Source: Labrenzia sp. PHM005 (GTDB taxonomy: Bacteria > Pseudomonadota > Alphaproteobacteria > Rhizobiales > Stappiaceae). Taken from it: 64,000 nt of DNA. A program made the translations under genes and the position numbers. Below are positions 53,191 to 62,957 of the stretch, piece after piece (position 1 is the stretch's first letter; every line of letters begins with the position of its first letter). The notes under the pieces were generated by a model. That model worked only from the letters and a program-made list of their open reading frames with translations, did no database searches and was not told where the DNA came from. The stretch lies in contig NZ_CP041191.1 of the NCBI RefSeq assembly GCF_006517275.1, forward strand, positions 124,001 to 188,000. Reading direction: 5' to 3'.

Positions 53191-54552
53191 TCAAACGCGT
53201 TTCAATGAACCGATAAAAGATGATGTCCCAAGATACCGCCGAACCATCAGCTCGATCATGATGGAATAGACGATCAGCGAAACGGTCGTCGCAATAGCTG
53301 CACCGTGCATGCCAAGCCACGGAATCAGCGAAAAATTCAGAACCAAATTCAGGCCCGTGGACACCGCCTTTGCTTTGAATTCTGCGTATTCATAGCCAAC
53401 CATTTTCAGCGCATCTTCCGCCCCACCCGTGCTGGCGCGCACCAGAAGCCCGAGCGCAAGGATCGGCAGCAGAGAATAGGCCGAGGTAAATTCTGCTCCG
53501 AACAGCCACAACAAGGGCCACCCCGCCACAAGAATTCCAACCGTGATTGCGAGTGTTGGCCAAAAGATCCACCGCACCGAATTGTGCACAAGTTCGCGCA
53601 AAGCAACCAGATTGTCTGTTGCTTTGAAGGACGACATTTTTTGCGCCACTGCGCTTAAGACCGAAAACTGCACAGCTGCGATTTGGGACGTGATCCGTGT
53701 TGCTGCGAAATACAGAGCAACGGTGGAACTGTCTAAGAACATCCCCAAAATGATTATGTCGCTGAAAGTCAAGCAGAGCTGGAACCCACTGGCAAGAAGC
53801 ATCGGCAGTGCTGTTTTCATCCAGTGCCTGCGCTCTGTCTTCAAAGGGGCTTTCGGCAGAATTTTCGCGGTTCTATGTAGAAAAATCACCAGTTGGCCAC
53901 CGGCTGATAAAAGCAATGCCAGCAGAACACAAAGCAAAGCCGTGGCCGCAGTTACAGTGTTCCCGGCAAGGACAAAAGCCAAAACCAGAACCATAATCAG
54001 AGCCTGACGCAAGACATAAGGTGGAATGTGGCCAAGACCGGTCCAGGAAAAGGAGAGCGCGTACCCCTCCATGAGCTCCTGCAAAGCCATCAGCGGCAAG
54101 CACAACAGGGCCAAGACAATGAGAGTTACATACCCCTCCGGCAGGGTTTGCTGAAATATGAAAGCCCAGGAGATGCCGATGACCGCCAAGCCAATGGAAG
54201 TGATAAGTGTCAGCGACAGGGCGTTCCAAATAAACCCCCAGGCAAGATCATACTTACCGGTGTCCCGATACTCAGCGATGAAGCGTGTGGCCGCTTCACT
54301 CAGCCCAAAGCTGGTGACCAGCCCACCGACCATGATCCAGACCCAAAAATAGGAGTAAAGACCATACTGCTCAGCGCCAAGAACCTGGGCGAGAAGAATT
54401 TGGCTGCCAAAACCAAGCCCTGCCGCGGCTATTTTCACGGCGAGCGCGGTCAGCGCGGCATAATGCAGCTCAACGGATGCTCCGATCAATCCGAAACGCT
54501 GTGAAATTAGGTTCTTCAGCTTTCGAATTCGCTTATCTCCGTTCGCCCGCAA
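53191..54552 (-). CDS. Polysaccharide flippase (Wzx/MATE-like)
   Basis: A 453-residue inner-membrane protein with about 12-14 helices, of the oligosaccharide flippase superfamily. [31 protein letters not shown] and [15 protein letters not shown] are characteristic N-terminal blocks; [25 protein letters not shown] and [24 protein letters not shown] occur in the second half. It should move a lipid-linked glycan across the membrane. The start is probably the TTG five bases after the preceding gene, with AAGG eight bases upstream. No glycosyltransferases are near, so the pathway is elsewhere. Confidence 0.88.
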   Translation of the reverse strand: MRANGDKRIRKLKNLISQRFGLIGASVELHYAALTALAVKIAAAGLGFGSQILLAQVLGAEQYGLYSYFWVWIMVGGLVTSFGLSEAATRFIAEYRDTGKYDLAWGFIWNALSLTLITSIGLAVIGISWAFIFQQTLPEGYVTLIVLALLCLPLMALQELMEGYALSFSWTGLGHIPPYVLRQALIMVLVLAFVLAGNTVTAATALLCVLLALLLSAGGQLVIFLHRTAKILPKAPLKTERRHWMKTALPMLLASGFQLCLTFSDIIILGMFLDSSTVALYFAATRITSQIAAVQFSVLSAVAQKMSSFKATDNLVALRELVHNSVRWIFWPTLAITVGILVAGWPLLWLFGAEFTSAYSLLPILALGLLVRASTGGAEDALKMVGYEYAEFKAKAVSTGLNLVLNFSLIPWLGMHGAAIATTVSLIVYSIMIELMVRRYLGTSSFIGSLKRV

Positions 54553-54557
54553 TTGGG

Positions 54558-55826
54558 TTACCTTTTTTGGCGTATGCGGCCAATGAGCCCGTTACAGCTG
54601 TCCCGGAGGGTTTTCGCTGCGCGCCGCGTGTTGATTATGCGATCTATGCGCTTAGCTCCTGACCGCTGGCTGGCGGTAACATAAACCGCTTCGATTGTCT
54701 TGCGCTCAAGCCAATACTTGTTCAGCAAATGATTGCCGTCAGTGCACGAATCCAGCAGCTGATAGTCCCCAGTTTCCAGAAGTTTTTCCAGCAACCAGGT
54801 ATATGCAAGAATGCCCGGGCTGCATTGCGCCAGAGACTCATCGATTCCCGACCTCACGCCGAACACATGTCCTTGTGAAACCAGATTGAACAAGCCAGCT
54901 ATGATGCGCCCATCCAGCCGGATTACCGATAGGAGTGCCGCGCTCGGCAAGATCTTCGGATTGAAAGCATTAAGGGCAAAATCGCGTGAACCTTTCTGGC
55001 TATTGAAAGCAGTCCCCATTTGCCCCTTCCAGCCAGACGCCTCAAGTTTCAACAACTCATCCAAAGCATCCGAGAATCCCGGATCTGACTGAGAAATGTT
55101 TTCAAACGTTACCGTGCCCTTTTCGGCCAGCTTGCGATGCGCCGCTCTTAAGTTTCTCGAGCGCTTTTTCGACCATTTCTTAGTGTAGTCAGCGTAAGAA
55201 GAAACAGGTTTTGCGACAGCACGTTCGTGGCTGTTTTCAACGTTTCGAATGATACCTTTGCCCGAAACGAGATTCTGAAGGGCAAGCCCACTCTGGGTGT
55301 CTGCCCCCAATTCACGGCAATGTAGTACATCTGGGAGATTGGGATGGCGTGCCAGAAATTCCAAGAAGCACGACCACACGGTTTCTACAGTTTCGATCGT
55401 TTCACCTGAAATTAGCGGCACGGTGTTCCCAGTCACGCAGTCCCGCCATAACTCGCAAACCGGATGAAGATACCCGTACCGGATCCCCTTCACCGAAATT
55501 GGAAATAGACCTACCAGCTTCTTGGGTCCGTCGCCTTGCCATACGAGCACAAGCTGGCAAGAGGTTTCGGGACAAAGATGTTTGGCGCTGGCCAGCAAAT
55601 AAGCCGGATTATAATAGGGGGTGGGATCAACGGCCCGCTCTGCCAATCGCAGCCAATCTCCCATGAAGTGGTTGGCTTCCGACAACGGAACCAGCTCAGC
55701 ATCAAATTTTTCCGGCTTGTTAAGATGGCGCTCTTCGTTTGTTAATTTTTGATTTGAATACTCTTTTTCGCCTGCAGGATTGGTAGGTTCAAAACTTCGA
55801 CGCTTCTGAGTTGCCAACTCACCCAT
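54558..55826 (-). CDS. BcsL/CelD-like GNAT-fold acetyltransferase
   Basis: A 422-residue protein. The C-terminal 300 residues match the GNAT_6 (CelD/BcsL) family: KKWSKKRSRNLRAAHRKLAEKG, LEASGWKGQMGTAFNS, SVIRLDGRIIAGLFNLVSQG and GILAYTWLLEKL. Members act in cellulose or exopolysaccharide biosynthesis, presumably adding acyl groups. The first 50 residues are polar and look disordered. I chose the ATG at 55826 (AGGG upstream) over a GTG at 55901. The flippase follows five bases later, so they form a pair. Confidence 0.87.
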   Translation of the reverse strand: MGELATQKRRSFEPTNPAGEKEYSNQKLTNEERHLNKPEKFDAELVPLSEANHFMGDWLRLAERAVDPTPYYNPAYLLASAKHLCPETSCQLVLVWQGDGPKKLVGLFPISVKGIRYGYLHPVCELWRDCVTGNTVPLISGETIETVETVWSCFLEFLARHPNLPDVLHCRELGADTQSGLALQNLVSGKGIIRNVENSHERAVAKPVSSYADYTKKWSKKRSRNLRAAHRKLAEKGTVTFENISQSDPGFSDALDELLKLEASGWKGQMGTAFNSQKGSRDFALNAFNPKILPSAALLSVIRLDGRIIAGLFNLVSQGHVFGVRSGIDESLAQCSPGILAYTWLLEKLLETGDYQLLDSCTDGNHLLNKYWLERKTIEAVYVTASQRSGAKRIDRIINTRRAAKTLRDSCNGLIGRIRQKR

Positions 55827-56208
55827 GCGAAATACCCTAAATAAAAACAGTTCTGCCCGATTTGACGTGTCCTTACACGACCGTAGATGTTGTACATCCA
55901 CTTCTGGAAAAAAGTCTTAATCTGGCAATTTTACGCATGACAGAAATGCTATGGGGTGGAGCGGATGACTCCATTCCCGCGCTCGCGTCAGGTTTTCGGA
56001 AACAAGCGGCAATTTCGCTTTCCGAAGGTCTCTACTTAGGCACCAATAATCGGCTTTGAGTGTAGCTGGCTGTGTACCGGCATTGTGCTTCTTCCCGCAT
56101 GCACGCCACAACTGTACGAAAACGCCAGAACTCCCTTTTTGGCTGCCGTCTAGCGGAATTGGGGCGCACGCAGAAAACAATGCCTGGCGTGCGCTCCGAA
56201 TACAGCCG
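55827..56208. other. 382-base gap between the acetyltransferase and surface-protein genes
   Basis: It contains one hairpin behind the surface-protein gene (GCGCACGC/GCGTGCGC, 56164-56194) with a 15-base loop and no T-run; it may end that transcript. The remainder should hold the acetyltransferase promoter. No gene seen. Confidence 0.5.
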
Positions 56209-58635
56209 TTAGAAGGAATCGAACATCAACGAATTCGCCGCGAAATTCGCATAGTCCCCAGCAGACATCTCTATGGAGCCAATGATGTTGACCGCATCAG
56301 TGGAATCCAGAAGGTTATTCACGCCAAGATCATCGACATAACCGATGACCGCGCTCCCTGTTTCTAGATCCGCATCAAAATAGGAAACCAATACACTGGT
56401 GTCCGCACTCAAAGCTGCCCCATTGTTCACATTGACCGTACCGGTACCAATCGCCTCACTGAAGCTCGTCGCGCTCGTATCTGTGAAATTGATAATCTGG
56501 TGCTCTGCAGCGTCAGCGACGGCCCCCGCATCCGCAGCAACCTCCAGCACTGAGACCAATCCGCGATCGACCGCCGCACCGATATCACTGTTCGCCCCAT
56601 CTCCATGAATGGTTGAGAACGACAGGGAAGCGGTGTCATCGGCATCCACATCGTCAATCGAGAACAGTATTGAATCGCCCGAACTCGCATCGACACCGAC
56701 AGTAAAGCCACTTATCGCGTCACCGCCAAAGACCAACGTGCCATTTTCGACTTCGAATATACGGAGCACATCGTCGCCACTGCCAAGTGCCGCGGTGTCT
56801 GCGCCAGCTCCCAAGGATATGTCATCTCCGAAGTCTGAACCGGTCAGTCCAAGTGTGCCATCAGTTTCAAAAATTCCGACGAACATCAGGCCATCGGTAA
56901 GAGCAGATGCATCAATGCTGGTGGCAGCTCCTGAAGCTGTTGTCTCATCTGCAATCACAAAAGTTTGGGCACCGCCTGCCAACTCGATTGTTTCAAAGTT
57001 TCTGACAGCATCAAGGTCGCTTCCCCCCTTGAGTGCGTCGGCCATGATGAGCGTGTCCGTGCCATCACCGCCGTTGATCAAACCGTCGTCGGATCTAACG
57101 GCACAGGCATTATCCGCATCAAGCTTCAGCGAGTCGTTTCCGGAAGACAGAAGGACACCTCCGGCACCGCCGTTACCCAGATTTGACAGATCCACGTCGT
57201 ATCTTGAGAAGTCGATGTCCCCGGCGGCCGTCAGCACGAGCGTTTTAGCTGCCCCAGTGTCTTCGAAGTTGGTCTCGTAGATGCTGTTCCACCGGTCTGC
57301 GGTACCGTTGACCCAAGTGTCTTGCGGTCCACTTCCATCAAAGACACCTAGAAACCTGACACCATCAAAGAGATCAACCGTTGTTGTGTGAGTATCATCT
57401 TCATAGATGTCCAGGTATTCGACCCCGCTGACATTGGTGAAGACATAGTGGGTATCCGCCGTGATATCAGCATCGATGATCAAGGCATCCTCGTTCCCAT
57501 CACCACCCAAAATGGTGGCGGTTTCTGCTGCCTCAGCAGTCACGACGATCAAGTCGTCTCCGCCGCCTGCGTCGATGTATGCGTCGCTTGTTTGAAGTTC
57601 ATCAATCAAATCGTCGCTGGCACCGAGCGTTACCGACAGGCCGGTGTGATTTGACAGTGTAATTTCCGAATAAAAACTTCCGCTTGTGTTCCCAACAAGC
57701 AAAGTCTGGCCATCGGCTTTCGTAACTGCTTCCAAGGCGCCAGAAGCGCCCTGGACTTCTATGTTTTCACCGTTGTGTTTATCCTCGATGTCGACTTCAC
57801 CAATCGCATCTTCAAAAATAATGTTTTCAACGGACGTCAGATCCATATCAAGCTGGTCGGACACGTCGGATGCGTCGTTCGTCCGGACATCGTCAATTGC
57901 GAAAGTATTGAAGCCAGTAATGATGAGTGTATCGTCACCATCTCCGGCGTCGATGACACTCAAGTCTGCATTGTCGAACGTGCTGTAGATGGTGTCACCC
58001 AAGTCGGTCGCTGAATTTGTCGCGTTAACAGGAACGCCGCCAACCAAAACCTGTGAGGCTCCAGCTTCCAGCAGAATAGTGTTTCCGGTTGGGCTGGCAC
58101 CGCCTCCGCCACCACCGCCTCCGCCGGCCCCGGCGTCACCATCATCGCCATCCCCGATGCCGAGTGGCGTATCAGAGTTTCCGCCAGACAAATCTGTACC
58201 CGATAGTGTCTGTGCACCTGGACGGTTCTCAAACTGGCCGTGCAAAATCCAGTGCTGATATGCGGTCATCTGCCCGGCATCTACAGCGGCCTGAACGTCG
58301 GGATTGGCGGCAAGATAGGTTGCCGAATCAAAGACATCGTCGCCTTCGCCAATTGCCGGGTAACCGAGCAACGCATCGATTGTCGGATTAGGCACACGAC
58401 CTTCTGCTGCACCATACGTCAAAAAATGATGAAACGGGTTCACGCCGGCAGCGGCAACATCCGGGTTTTCCGAAAGGTAAAAGGAGGTATCAAAATGTTC
58501 GTTTGGATCGCGGCCTTCTGACCATCCAAACAGATTGTAATGTTCTTCTGCCGAGGCAACTGTTCCGGCAGCAACCGCTTCTGCAACATCTGGGTTGTTG
58601 GCCAGATAAAAGGTTTCATTGAACGCAAATGACAT
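56209..58635 (-). CDS. Large S-layer/RTX-like surface protein
   Basis: An 808-residue acidic protein, almost without Cys and Lys. Three N-terminal repeats (about residues 5-42, 47-81, 101-138) share a FYLANNPDVAEAVAAG ... HYNLFGWSEGR pattern. A poly-Gly linker of about 11 residues (near 168-178) leads to a long beta-rich domain with scattered RTX-type nonapeptides (DAGDGDDTLII, DAGGGDDLIVV, GGDGTDTLIM, LGSGDDVLRIF) that should bind calcium. It has no signal peptide and ends acidic-then-hydrophobic (NSLMFDSF), fitting type I secretion. TAGGGA precedes the ATG. No ABC exporter is in the window. It could be an adhesin or S-layer-like coat. Confidence 0.87.
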   Translation of the reverse strand: MSFAFNETFYLANNPDVAEAVAAGTVASAEEHYNLFGWSEGRDPNEHFDTSFYLSENPDVAAAGVNPFHHFLTYGAAEGRVPNPTIDALLGYPAIGEGDDVFDSATYLAANPDVQAAVDAGQMTAYQHWILHGQFENRPGAQTLSGTDLSGGNSDTPLGIGDGDDGDAGAGGGGGGGGGASPTGNTILLEAGASQVLVGGVPVNATNSATDLGDTIYSTFDNADLSVIDAGDGDDTLIITGFNTFAIDDVRTNDASDVSDQLDMDLTSVENIIFEDAIGEVDIEDKHNGENIEVQGASGALEAVTKADGQTLLVGNTSGSFYSEITLSNHTGLSVTLGASDDLIDELQTSDAYIDAGGGDDLIVVTAEAAETATILGGDGNEDALIIDADITADTHYVFTNVSGVEYLDIYEDDTHTTTVDLFDGVRFLGVFDGSGPQDTWVNGTADRWNSIYETNFEDTGAAKTLVLTAAGDIDFSRYDVDLSNLGNGGAGGVLLSSGNDSLKLDADNACAVRSDDGLINGGDGTDTLIMADALKGGSDLDAVRNFETIELAGGAQTFVIADETTASGAATSIDASALTDGLMFVGIFETDGTLGLTGSDFGDDISLGAGADTAALGSGDDVLRIFEVENGTLVFGGDAISGFTVGVDASSGDSILFSIDDVDADDTASLSFSTIHGDGANSDIGAAVDRGLVSVLEVAADAGAVADAAEHQIINFTDTSATSFSEAIGTGTVNVNNGAALSADTSVLVSYFDADLETGSAVIGYVDDLGVNNLLDSTDAVNIIGSIEMSAGDYANFAANSLMFDSF

Positions 58636-59212
58636 AATTTCCCTAACAAGGATACAGCTGCTGTGACGGGCTAATCACCATCACGACATAAGGGAACCGC
58701 ACTGTTTTTGCGGCGTAATAGATCCGCCAGATATACCTAACGAATTATTAATATCAACTATTTTTAGATTAATTCAATGTATTAATCAAAACCCTCACCC
58801 GTCATTCAAATATTAACCAAAATATTGCCACAATTAACCTTAATTTCAGGAAATATAAATTCATAATAATGAAATTAAACTCAGATTGAAGACTGCTTCC
58901 ACACAATTTCCACTTGATACATCAAACTCTCCCGAATATTGCACCTCACCACTCCGATATTTCAGAAGTCCAGTTGGCATCTGCGCATTAATCCAGCGCT
59001 TGTTAAATACAAAAACACTTCAATACTTCGGCTACAGCGAAGCTATGACCGCAATCATCACTGGGTTCTCCGATTTGCCCCATCTCCAATCCCTTGCTTT
59101 TTCTCCAAAACAGGCGTAATCGCCTCGGCTCCTTTCAATAAACCAAACATCGTTTGACTGACCCTGCCAGGCGGTGCGGGACGTTGAGCTGTTGCGGAAC
59201 AAAGGCACCGGC
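58636..59212. other. 577-base AT-rich divergent gap
   Basis: It separates the surface-protein gene (minus) and the Hsp70 gene (plus). The middle 250 bases are strikingly rich in AT (runs of ATTAAT, TTATTAATA), unlike the rest of the window, and probably hold the surface-protein promoter and silencing-protein sites. I could not single out one promoter. No gene is evident. Confidence 0.5.
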
Positions 59213-60505
59213 ATGAAACAAACCATCGGCCTCGACTTTGGAACTTCCAACACCGTTGCGATGGCCGCAACCGGTGCAAGCTCTGCCACGGCTGTCGACT
59301 TCTGCCGTGGCGAGGATACTGTGGCGTCCCTGCCCTCGGTTCTCAGCTTTTTGGACAAGGGCGCCGCCAAAGCACCGCACCCGGAAGTCGGTCCCTGGGC
59401 TATCCGCCAATTTCTGGAAAGCTTTGGTGATGTCCGCTTTATCCAGTCTCTGAAGACCTTCGCTGCAAGTTCAGCGTTTAAAGGGACCGGAATTTTTGGT
59501 GTCCCTTTCGATTTTGAAAGCCTGATGGCAACTTTTCTTGCATCCGCTATTGAACGCGCCAATCCGCAAATTGATCCAGCAAAAACCCGGCTTGTGGTCG
59601 GCCGTCCGGTTGAATTCGCCGGCCATAATCCCGATGAAACACTCGCTATGGCGCGCTACCGATCTGCCTTCCGAAAACTTGGCTATGAAGATATTTTGTT
59701 CGTCATGGAGCCAGTCGGGGCTGCGTTTTCTTATGCTCAATCACTGAAACAGGACACTACCATTCTGGTGGCGGATCTTGGCGGCGGCACTACCGATTAT
59801 TCCCTCATGCGGTTTGAAACGGCAGCCGGTCACATGCAGGCACACCCGCTTGGGCGCGGCGGAATTGGCATTGCTGGAGACACGTTCGACTACCGGATCA
59901 TCGATCAGGTCGTACTGCCGAAACTCGGCAAAGGGTCACAATACAAAAGCATGGGTAAAACCCTCGATATTCCGCCAAACCTTTTTTCGAATTTCGCCCG
60001 CTGGCACATGCTGTCGATCTTCAAGACGTCAGACGATTTCAAGGAGATGAAAAAGCTGCTGCGCTGGTGTTTGGAACCGGAGAAAATCGAACTCTTCATC
60101 GAGTTGGTCGAAGAAGATCAGGGGTATCCGCTTTACAAATCCGTTTCCGAAACCAAGGCAAATCTGTCATCCGAAGATGCGGCTGAATTGGTGTTTACAC
60201 CCCTCGGAGCTGATTTCAGGGCCACAGTTGCCCGCAAGGATTTTGAGGACTGGATTGCCTCGGATCTAGCAAAGATGAACCGGGCGCTTGATGACACACT
60301 TGAACGCGCCAATCTGGCAGAAGCGAAAATCGACCGCGTGTTCATGACGGGCGGAACATCCTTTGTACCAGCCGTCCGCAAGATGTTTGCTGACCGGTTC
60401 GGGCAAGACCGGATTTCAGGCGGCAACGAATTAACATCCGTTGCCAACGGCCTTGCTTTGATCGGTGCGCGTGAGGATGCGGCAGATTGGGCGGTCGCGG
60501 CTTAG
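59213..60505 (+). CDS. YegD-like Hsp70 family protein
   Basis: A 430-residue ATPase of the actin/Hsp70 fold. The phosphate-1 loop IGLDFGTSNTVAM, the phosphate-2 loop VADLGGGTTDYSLMRF and the adenosine site FMTGGTSFVPAVRKMF are intact. It is much shorter than DnaK (about 640 residues) and lacks the peptide-binding domain, as E. coli YegD does; the region at about 230-330 is a family-specific insertion (PPNLFSNFARWHMLSIF, EKIELFIELVEEDQGYPLY). Its function is unknown. I start at the ATG behind AAAGG. Confidence 0.9.
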   Translation: MKQTIGLDFGTSNTVAMAATGASSATAVDFCRGEDTVASLPSVLSFLDKGAAKAPHPEVGPWAIRQFLESFGDVRFIQSLKTFAASSAFKGTGIFGVPFDFESLMATFLASAIERANPQIDPAKTRLVVGRPVEFAGHNPDETLAMARYRSAFRKLGYEDILFVMEPVGAAFSYAQSLKQDTTILVADLGGGTTDYSLMRFETAAGHMQAHPLGRGGIGIAGDTFDYRIIDQVVLPKLGKGSQYKSMGKTLDIPPNLFSNFARWHMLSIFKTSDDFKEMKKLLRWCLEPEKIELFIELVEEDQGYPLYKSVSETKANLSSEDAAELVFTPLGADFRATVARKDFEDWIASDLAKMNRALDDTLERANLAEAKIDRVFMTGGTSFVPAVRKMFADRFGQDRISGGNELTSVANGLALIGAREDAADWAVAA

Positions 60506-60656
60506 ATTTCAGCCATAGTCTAGAAGGTCGATCTCCGCCATCAGATCCGGCTACGGTTTCCTGACACGCATCGTTGGGCTCAACCGGCATCAGCTTACCC
60601 GCAAGCCTGTCGAATTTATTGTTGCGCACCTGATGCGAACTGTCGTTGAAAGAGGA

Positions 60657-60687
60657 CACTTGGCCTCGGATAAGACGAGGCCAAGTG
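60657..60687. terminator. Perfect hairpin between convergent genes
   Basis: CACTTGGCCTCG and CGAGGCCAAGTG pair over 12 bases with a seven-base loop. It lies 10 bases after the PepSY gene stop and probably ends both convergent transcripts, although no T-run follows. Confidence 0.65.
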
Positions 60688-60696
60688 CGCTGATCA

Positions 60697-62103
60697 TCAA
60701 CCGATTGCTTTACGCAAGACCGGGATACGTTTGACCAGCAGATAGTCAAGCGCCAGAACGGTCAGCAATGTGATGCCGACCAGCGGAAATGCCAACGACA
60801 AGAACAGCATGAGGATCATGGCTCCACGCCAATGCGGAAGATCCTCTGGCGTTTTCGGCGCAACAATCCGCAAGGCTGCGCCTTTGGGCCTGCGGATCCA
60901 CCACATAACGACGCCGCTGATACACAGGAATATCACTGACAAGCAGGCAATCGTGTTGAGGATCAGGTTCCACAGTCCGACCAATCCCATATGAAGCGGG
61001 ATACCGACTGCCATTGCCTTGGCCGCCAGCGAATAATCGGCGAACCCCACCGAAGCCAAAATCTTGCCGGTAAATTGATCCACATGAACCGTTCGATCTG
61101 AGAACGGATCTTCGGCGTCGGAACTCATCGTATCTTGATTGATCGTCCAAACGCCCGTCGTGCCTTTGGGATAGGCAATGCGGTAACGGGCATTGAACCC
61201 GATGGCTGCTGCTAGGTTCGAAATGCTATCAATGTTGACGGGCACCCCGTCCACCGTTCCGGTTACACCTTGATTTGAGCCAGAAGCCGGCATGGGCGTT
61301 TGTTCCAGCGCCCAAGGGACATCCGAGGCCGCATCATGGTTCATGGATGCGTGTGTGTCATCTGACAGCGGAACATTGTTCCACTTTTCGGCCGGAAACG
61401 TGTTCCAGGCTTGCATCAGCTTGCTGCCCCAGATCCCGGTCCAGGCCATCCCCGTGATCAGGAACAACAGTAATATGGCAGACAACCAGATCCCGATGCT
61501 GGAGTGAAGCGACCGCCAGAGTGCCCGGCCCTTCTGACGCACATCAGGAAACAGCACTTTGGAAACGCCACCACCACGCGGCCACCAGAGATAAATCCCA
61601 GTCACGATCAGAACAATCGACAGGCCAGCTGCAATTTCGAGCAAACGGTCACCCGTGACACCCAGCAGCAGATCGCTGTGAATGCTGTCGGCAAAGTCGT
61701 ACCAGCCTTGCCGGCGCACCCAAGTTTCAACGACGTCTCCGGTGTAAGGATTGACTGCTACCATGGTCTGGCCGGTTTCGCCTTGAAGCCTGAAAACCGA
61801 AACGCTTTCAGCGCCCCGGCCCTTCAGCCACTCAATGACCTGGCTGCCTGGTATTTGAGCGGCGGCGGCCGACGCCTGGTCCGATACGCTCAGCACCTCG
61901 GCGTTTGCTGGGACCGGTACAGTTATCCTTTCTCCGTCGCGGCCATCGAACAGGCCGATATACATCATCATCATGCCGGTAACCGCCAAGATGATCAGGA
62001 ACGGCACCACAAAGATGCCGGCGTAGAAATGCCAGCGCCAAGCTGCCAAATAGAAATGCGAATGGGATGGCGTGCTGTCCGCCGCCTGTGTGTTTTGTGT
62101 CAT
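60697..62103 (-). CDS. PepSY-associated TM protein (PiuB-like)
   Basis: A 468-residue inner-membrane protein with four or five helices and two PepSY-type periplasmic parts. WRWHFYAGIFVVPFLIILAVTG opens it, SIHSDLLLGVTGDRLLEIAAGLSIVLIVTGIYLWWP and RSLHSSIGIWLSAILLLFLITG follow, then GIPLHMGLVGLWNLI near the end. The family often sits beside TonB-dependent receptors and acts in iron or copper uptake; membrane His residues (HFY, IHSD, LHSS, LHMG) may bind haem and pass electrons. It follows the DUF2946 gene on the same strand by 76 bases. Confidence 0.88.
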   Translation of the reverse strand: MTQNTQAADSTPSHSHFYLAAWRWHFYAGIFVVPFLIILAVTGMMMMYIGLFDGRDGERITVPVPANAEVLSVSDQASAAAAQIPGSQVIEWLKGRGAESVSVFRLQGETGQTMVAVNPYTGDVVETWVRRQGWYDFADSIHSDLLLGVTGDRLLEIAAGLSIVLIVTGIYLWWPRGGGVSKVLFPDVRQKGRALWRSLHSSIGIWLSAILLLFLITGMAWTGIWGSKLMQAWNTFPAEKWNNVPLSDDTHASMNHDAASDVPWALEQTPMPASGSNQGVTGTVDGVPVNIDSISNLAAAIGFNARYRIAYPKGTTGVWTINQDTMSSDAEDPFSDRTVHVDQFTGKILASVGFADYSLAAKAMAVGIPLHMGLVGLWNLILNTIACLSVIFLCISGVVMWWIRRPKGAALRIVAPKTPEDLPHWRGAMILMLFLSLAFPLVGITLLTVLALDYLLVKRIPVLRKAIG

Positions 62104-62179
62104 GAGTGTTCTCGCAAAGGCCGCAGCACAAACCTGTGGTTTGTCGGCCAGTTATTAAGTTCAAAAGGATGGATTGGAC

Positions 62180-62578
62180 TTATGCGAGAAAAGGCGGAGC
62201 ACGGGCCCCAAGACGGTTCGTGATTTTGCGCCGGATCTGCTGGGCCGTGCTGACCGGCCAGGGGAGAAGTGCGGGAACACCGATCTCTCTACCGCTTGCA
62301 ATATCCGGCGCAACGAGATCAGACCCGAGAATGCTGAAAACACAGTGGTTACTAGGAGAGGTGTCTTCATTTTGATCTGCGGGAACCTCTTGACCGGTTT
62401 CGTCAAAAACAACGGTCCGAAGTCCATCCGTGGTACAGATCGTAACGGTAAACCAGCCATCACCGGTCGAAGCCGGCATGACACCTTTTGGTAGAGCCGA
62501 GACAAGCAGAAACGGCAGAAGAAGGAATGCTCCTATCAACTGCCTTAGCTGCTTTTTTGTCCGCCCGATAAATTGCAC
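62180..62578 (-). CDS. DUF2946-like small protein
   Basis: A protein of about 132 residues with one hydrophobic N-terminal segment (LRQLIGAFLLLPFLLVSALP), then MPASTGDGWFTVTICTTDG and SNHCVFSILG, where the two conserved Cys of DUF2946 sit, and a final GARAPPFLA. DUF2946 genes typically accompany PepSY and metal or TonB uptake genes, as here. The start is uncertain: I prefer a GTG with GAGGGG nine bases upstream; an ATG at 62692 adds 38 poorly conserved residues. Confidence 0.75.
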   Translation of the reverse strand: MQFIGRTKKQLRQLIGAFLLLPFLLVSALPKGVMPASTGDGWFTVTICTTDGLRTVVFDETGQEVPADQNEDTSPSNHCVFSILGSDLVAPDIASGREIGVPALLPWPVSTAQQIRRKITNRLGARAPPFLA

Positions 62579-62957
62579 CGACCTGAGCCCCTCAACTCTA
62601 TACGTACAACCCCCTATATGGTTTGGTCCGCAGTGTAAATTGTTGCTTGGTCGAAGAGTGTTCGCTCTAGAAATCGTTGTGGACGGCTGCATGACGCCAG
62701 TGGCTCAATTCTTGTCGGATTGATGCTTGATCCGGCAAAGGTGCTCCCCTAAGGTGCCGCCACCTGACGGCGTCCTGACAGGGACTGAAAGCGATTCTGG
62801 ATGCGGCTGACCCAGTCCGGGGGCCAAGGCCGGAGCTGTTAAAGGCAAGTGACCCGAGCGCGGTTGATAGACCGTGCCGAAGAGATTTGTCTTTCTTTCT
62901 CCCTTTCGCAACTTGCCGTATTTATTCGCCGAAACGGCATCAAGATAGGGAAAGACC
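62579..62957. other. 379-base divergent gap holding the riboswitch
   Basis: Between DUF2946 (minus) and DUF6732 (plus). It holds the riboswitch and, to its left, presumably the promoters for both directions. Frames on either strand here are products of the RNA structure. Confidence 0.5.
62733..62879 (+). ncRNA. Probable cobalamin riboswitch (divergent)
   Basis: A 147-base leader before a cobalamin biosynthesis operon. The ends CGGCA and TGCCG pair. In order it resembles the cobalamin riboswitch: AAGGTGC near the start, TGACAGGGA, GCGATTC, GCGGCTGACCC in place of the core C-C-C-G-C-A-A-C box, and the 3' segment GTGACCCGAGCG...GACCGTGCC matching the usual GACCCG-AGCC...GACC-TGCC. The B12-box core is diverged, so this may be a variant class. 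High vitamin B12 would be expected to lower expression of the genes downstream. A covariance search is decisive. Confidence 0.65.
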
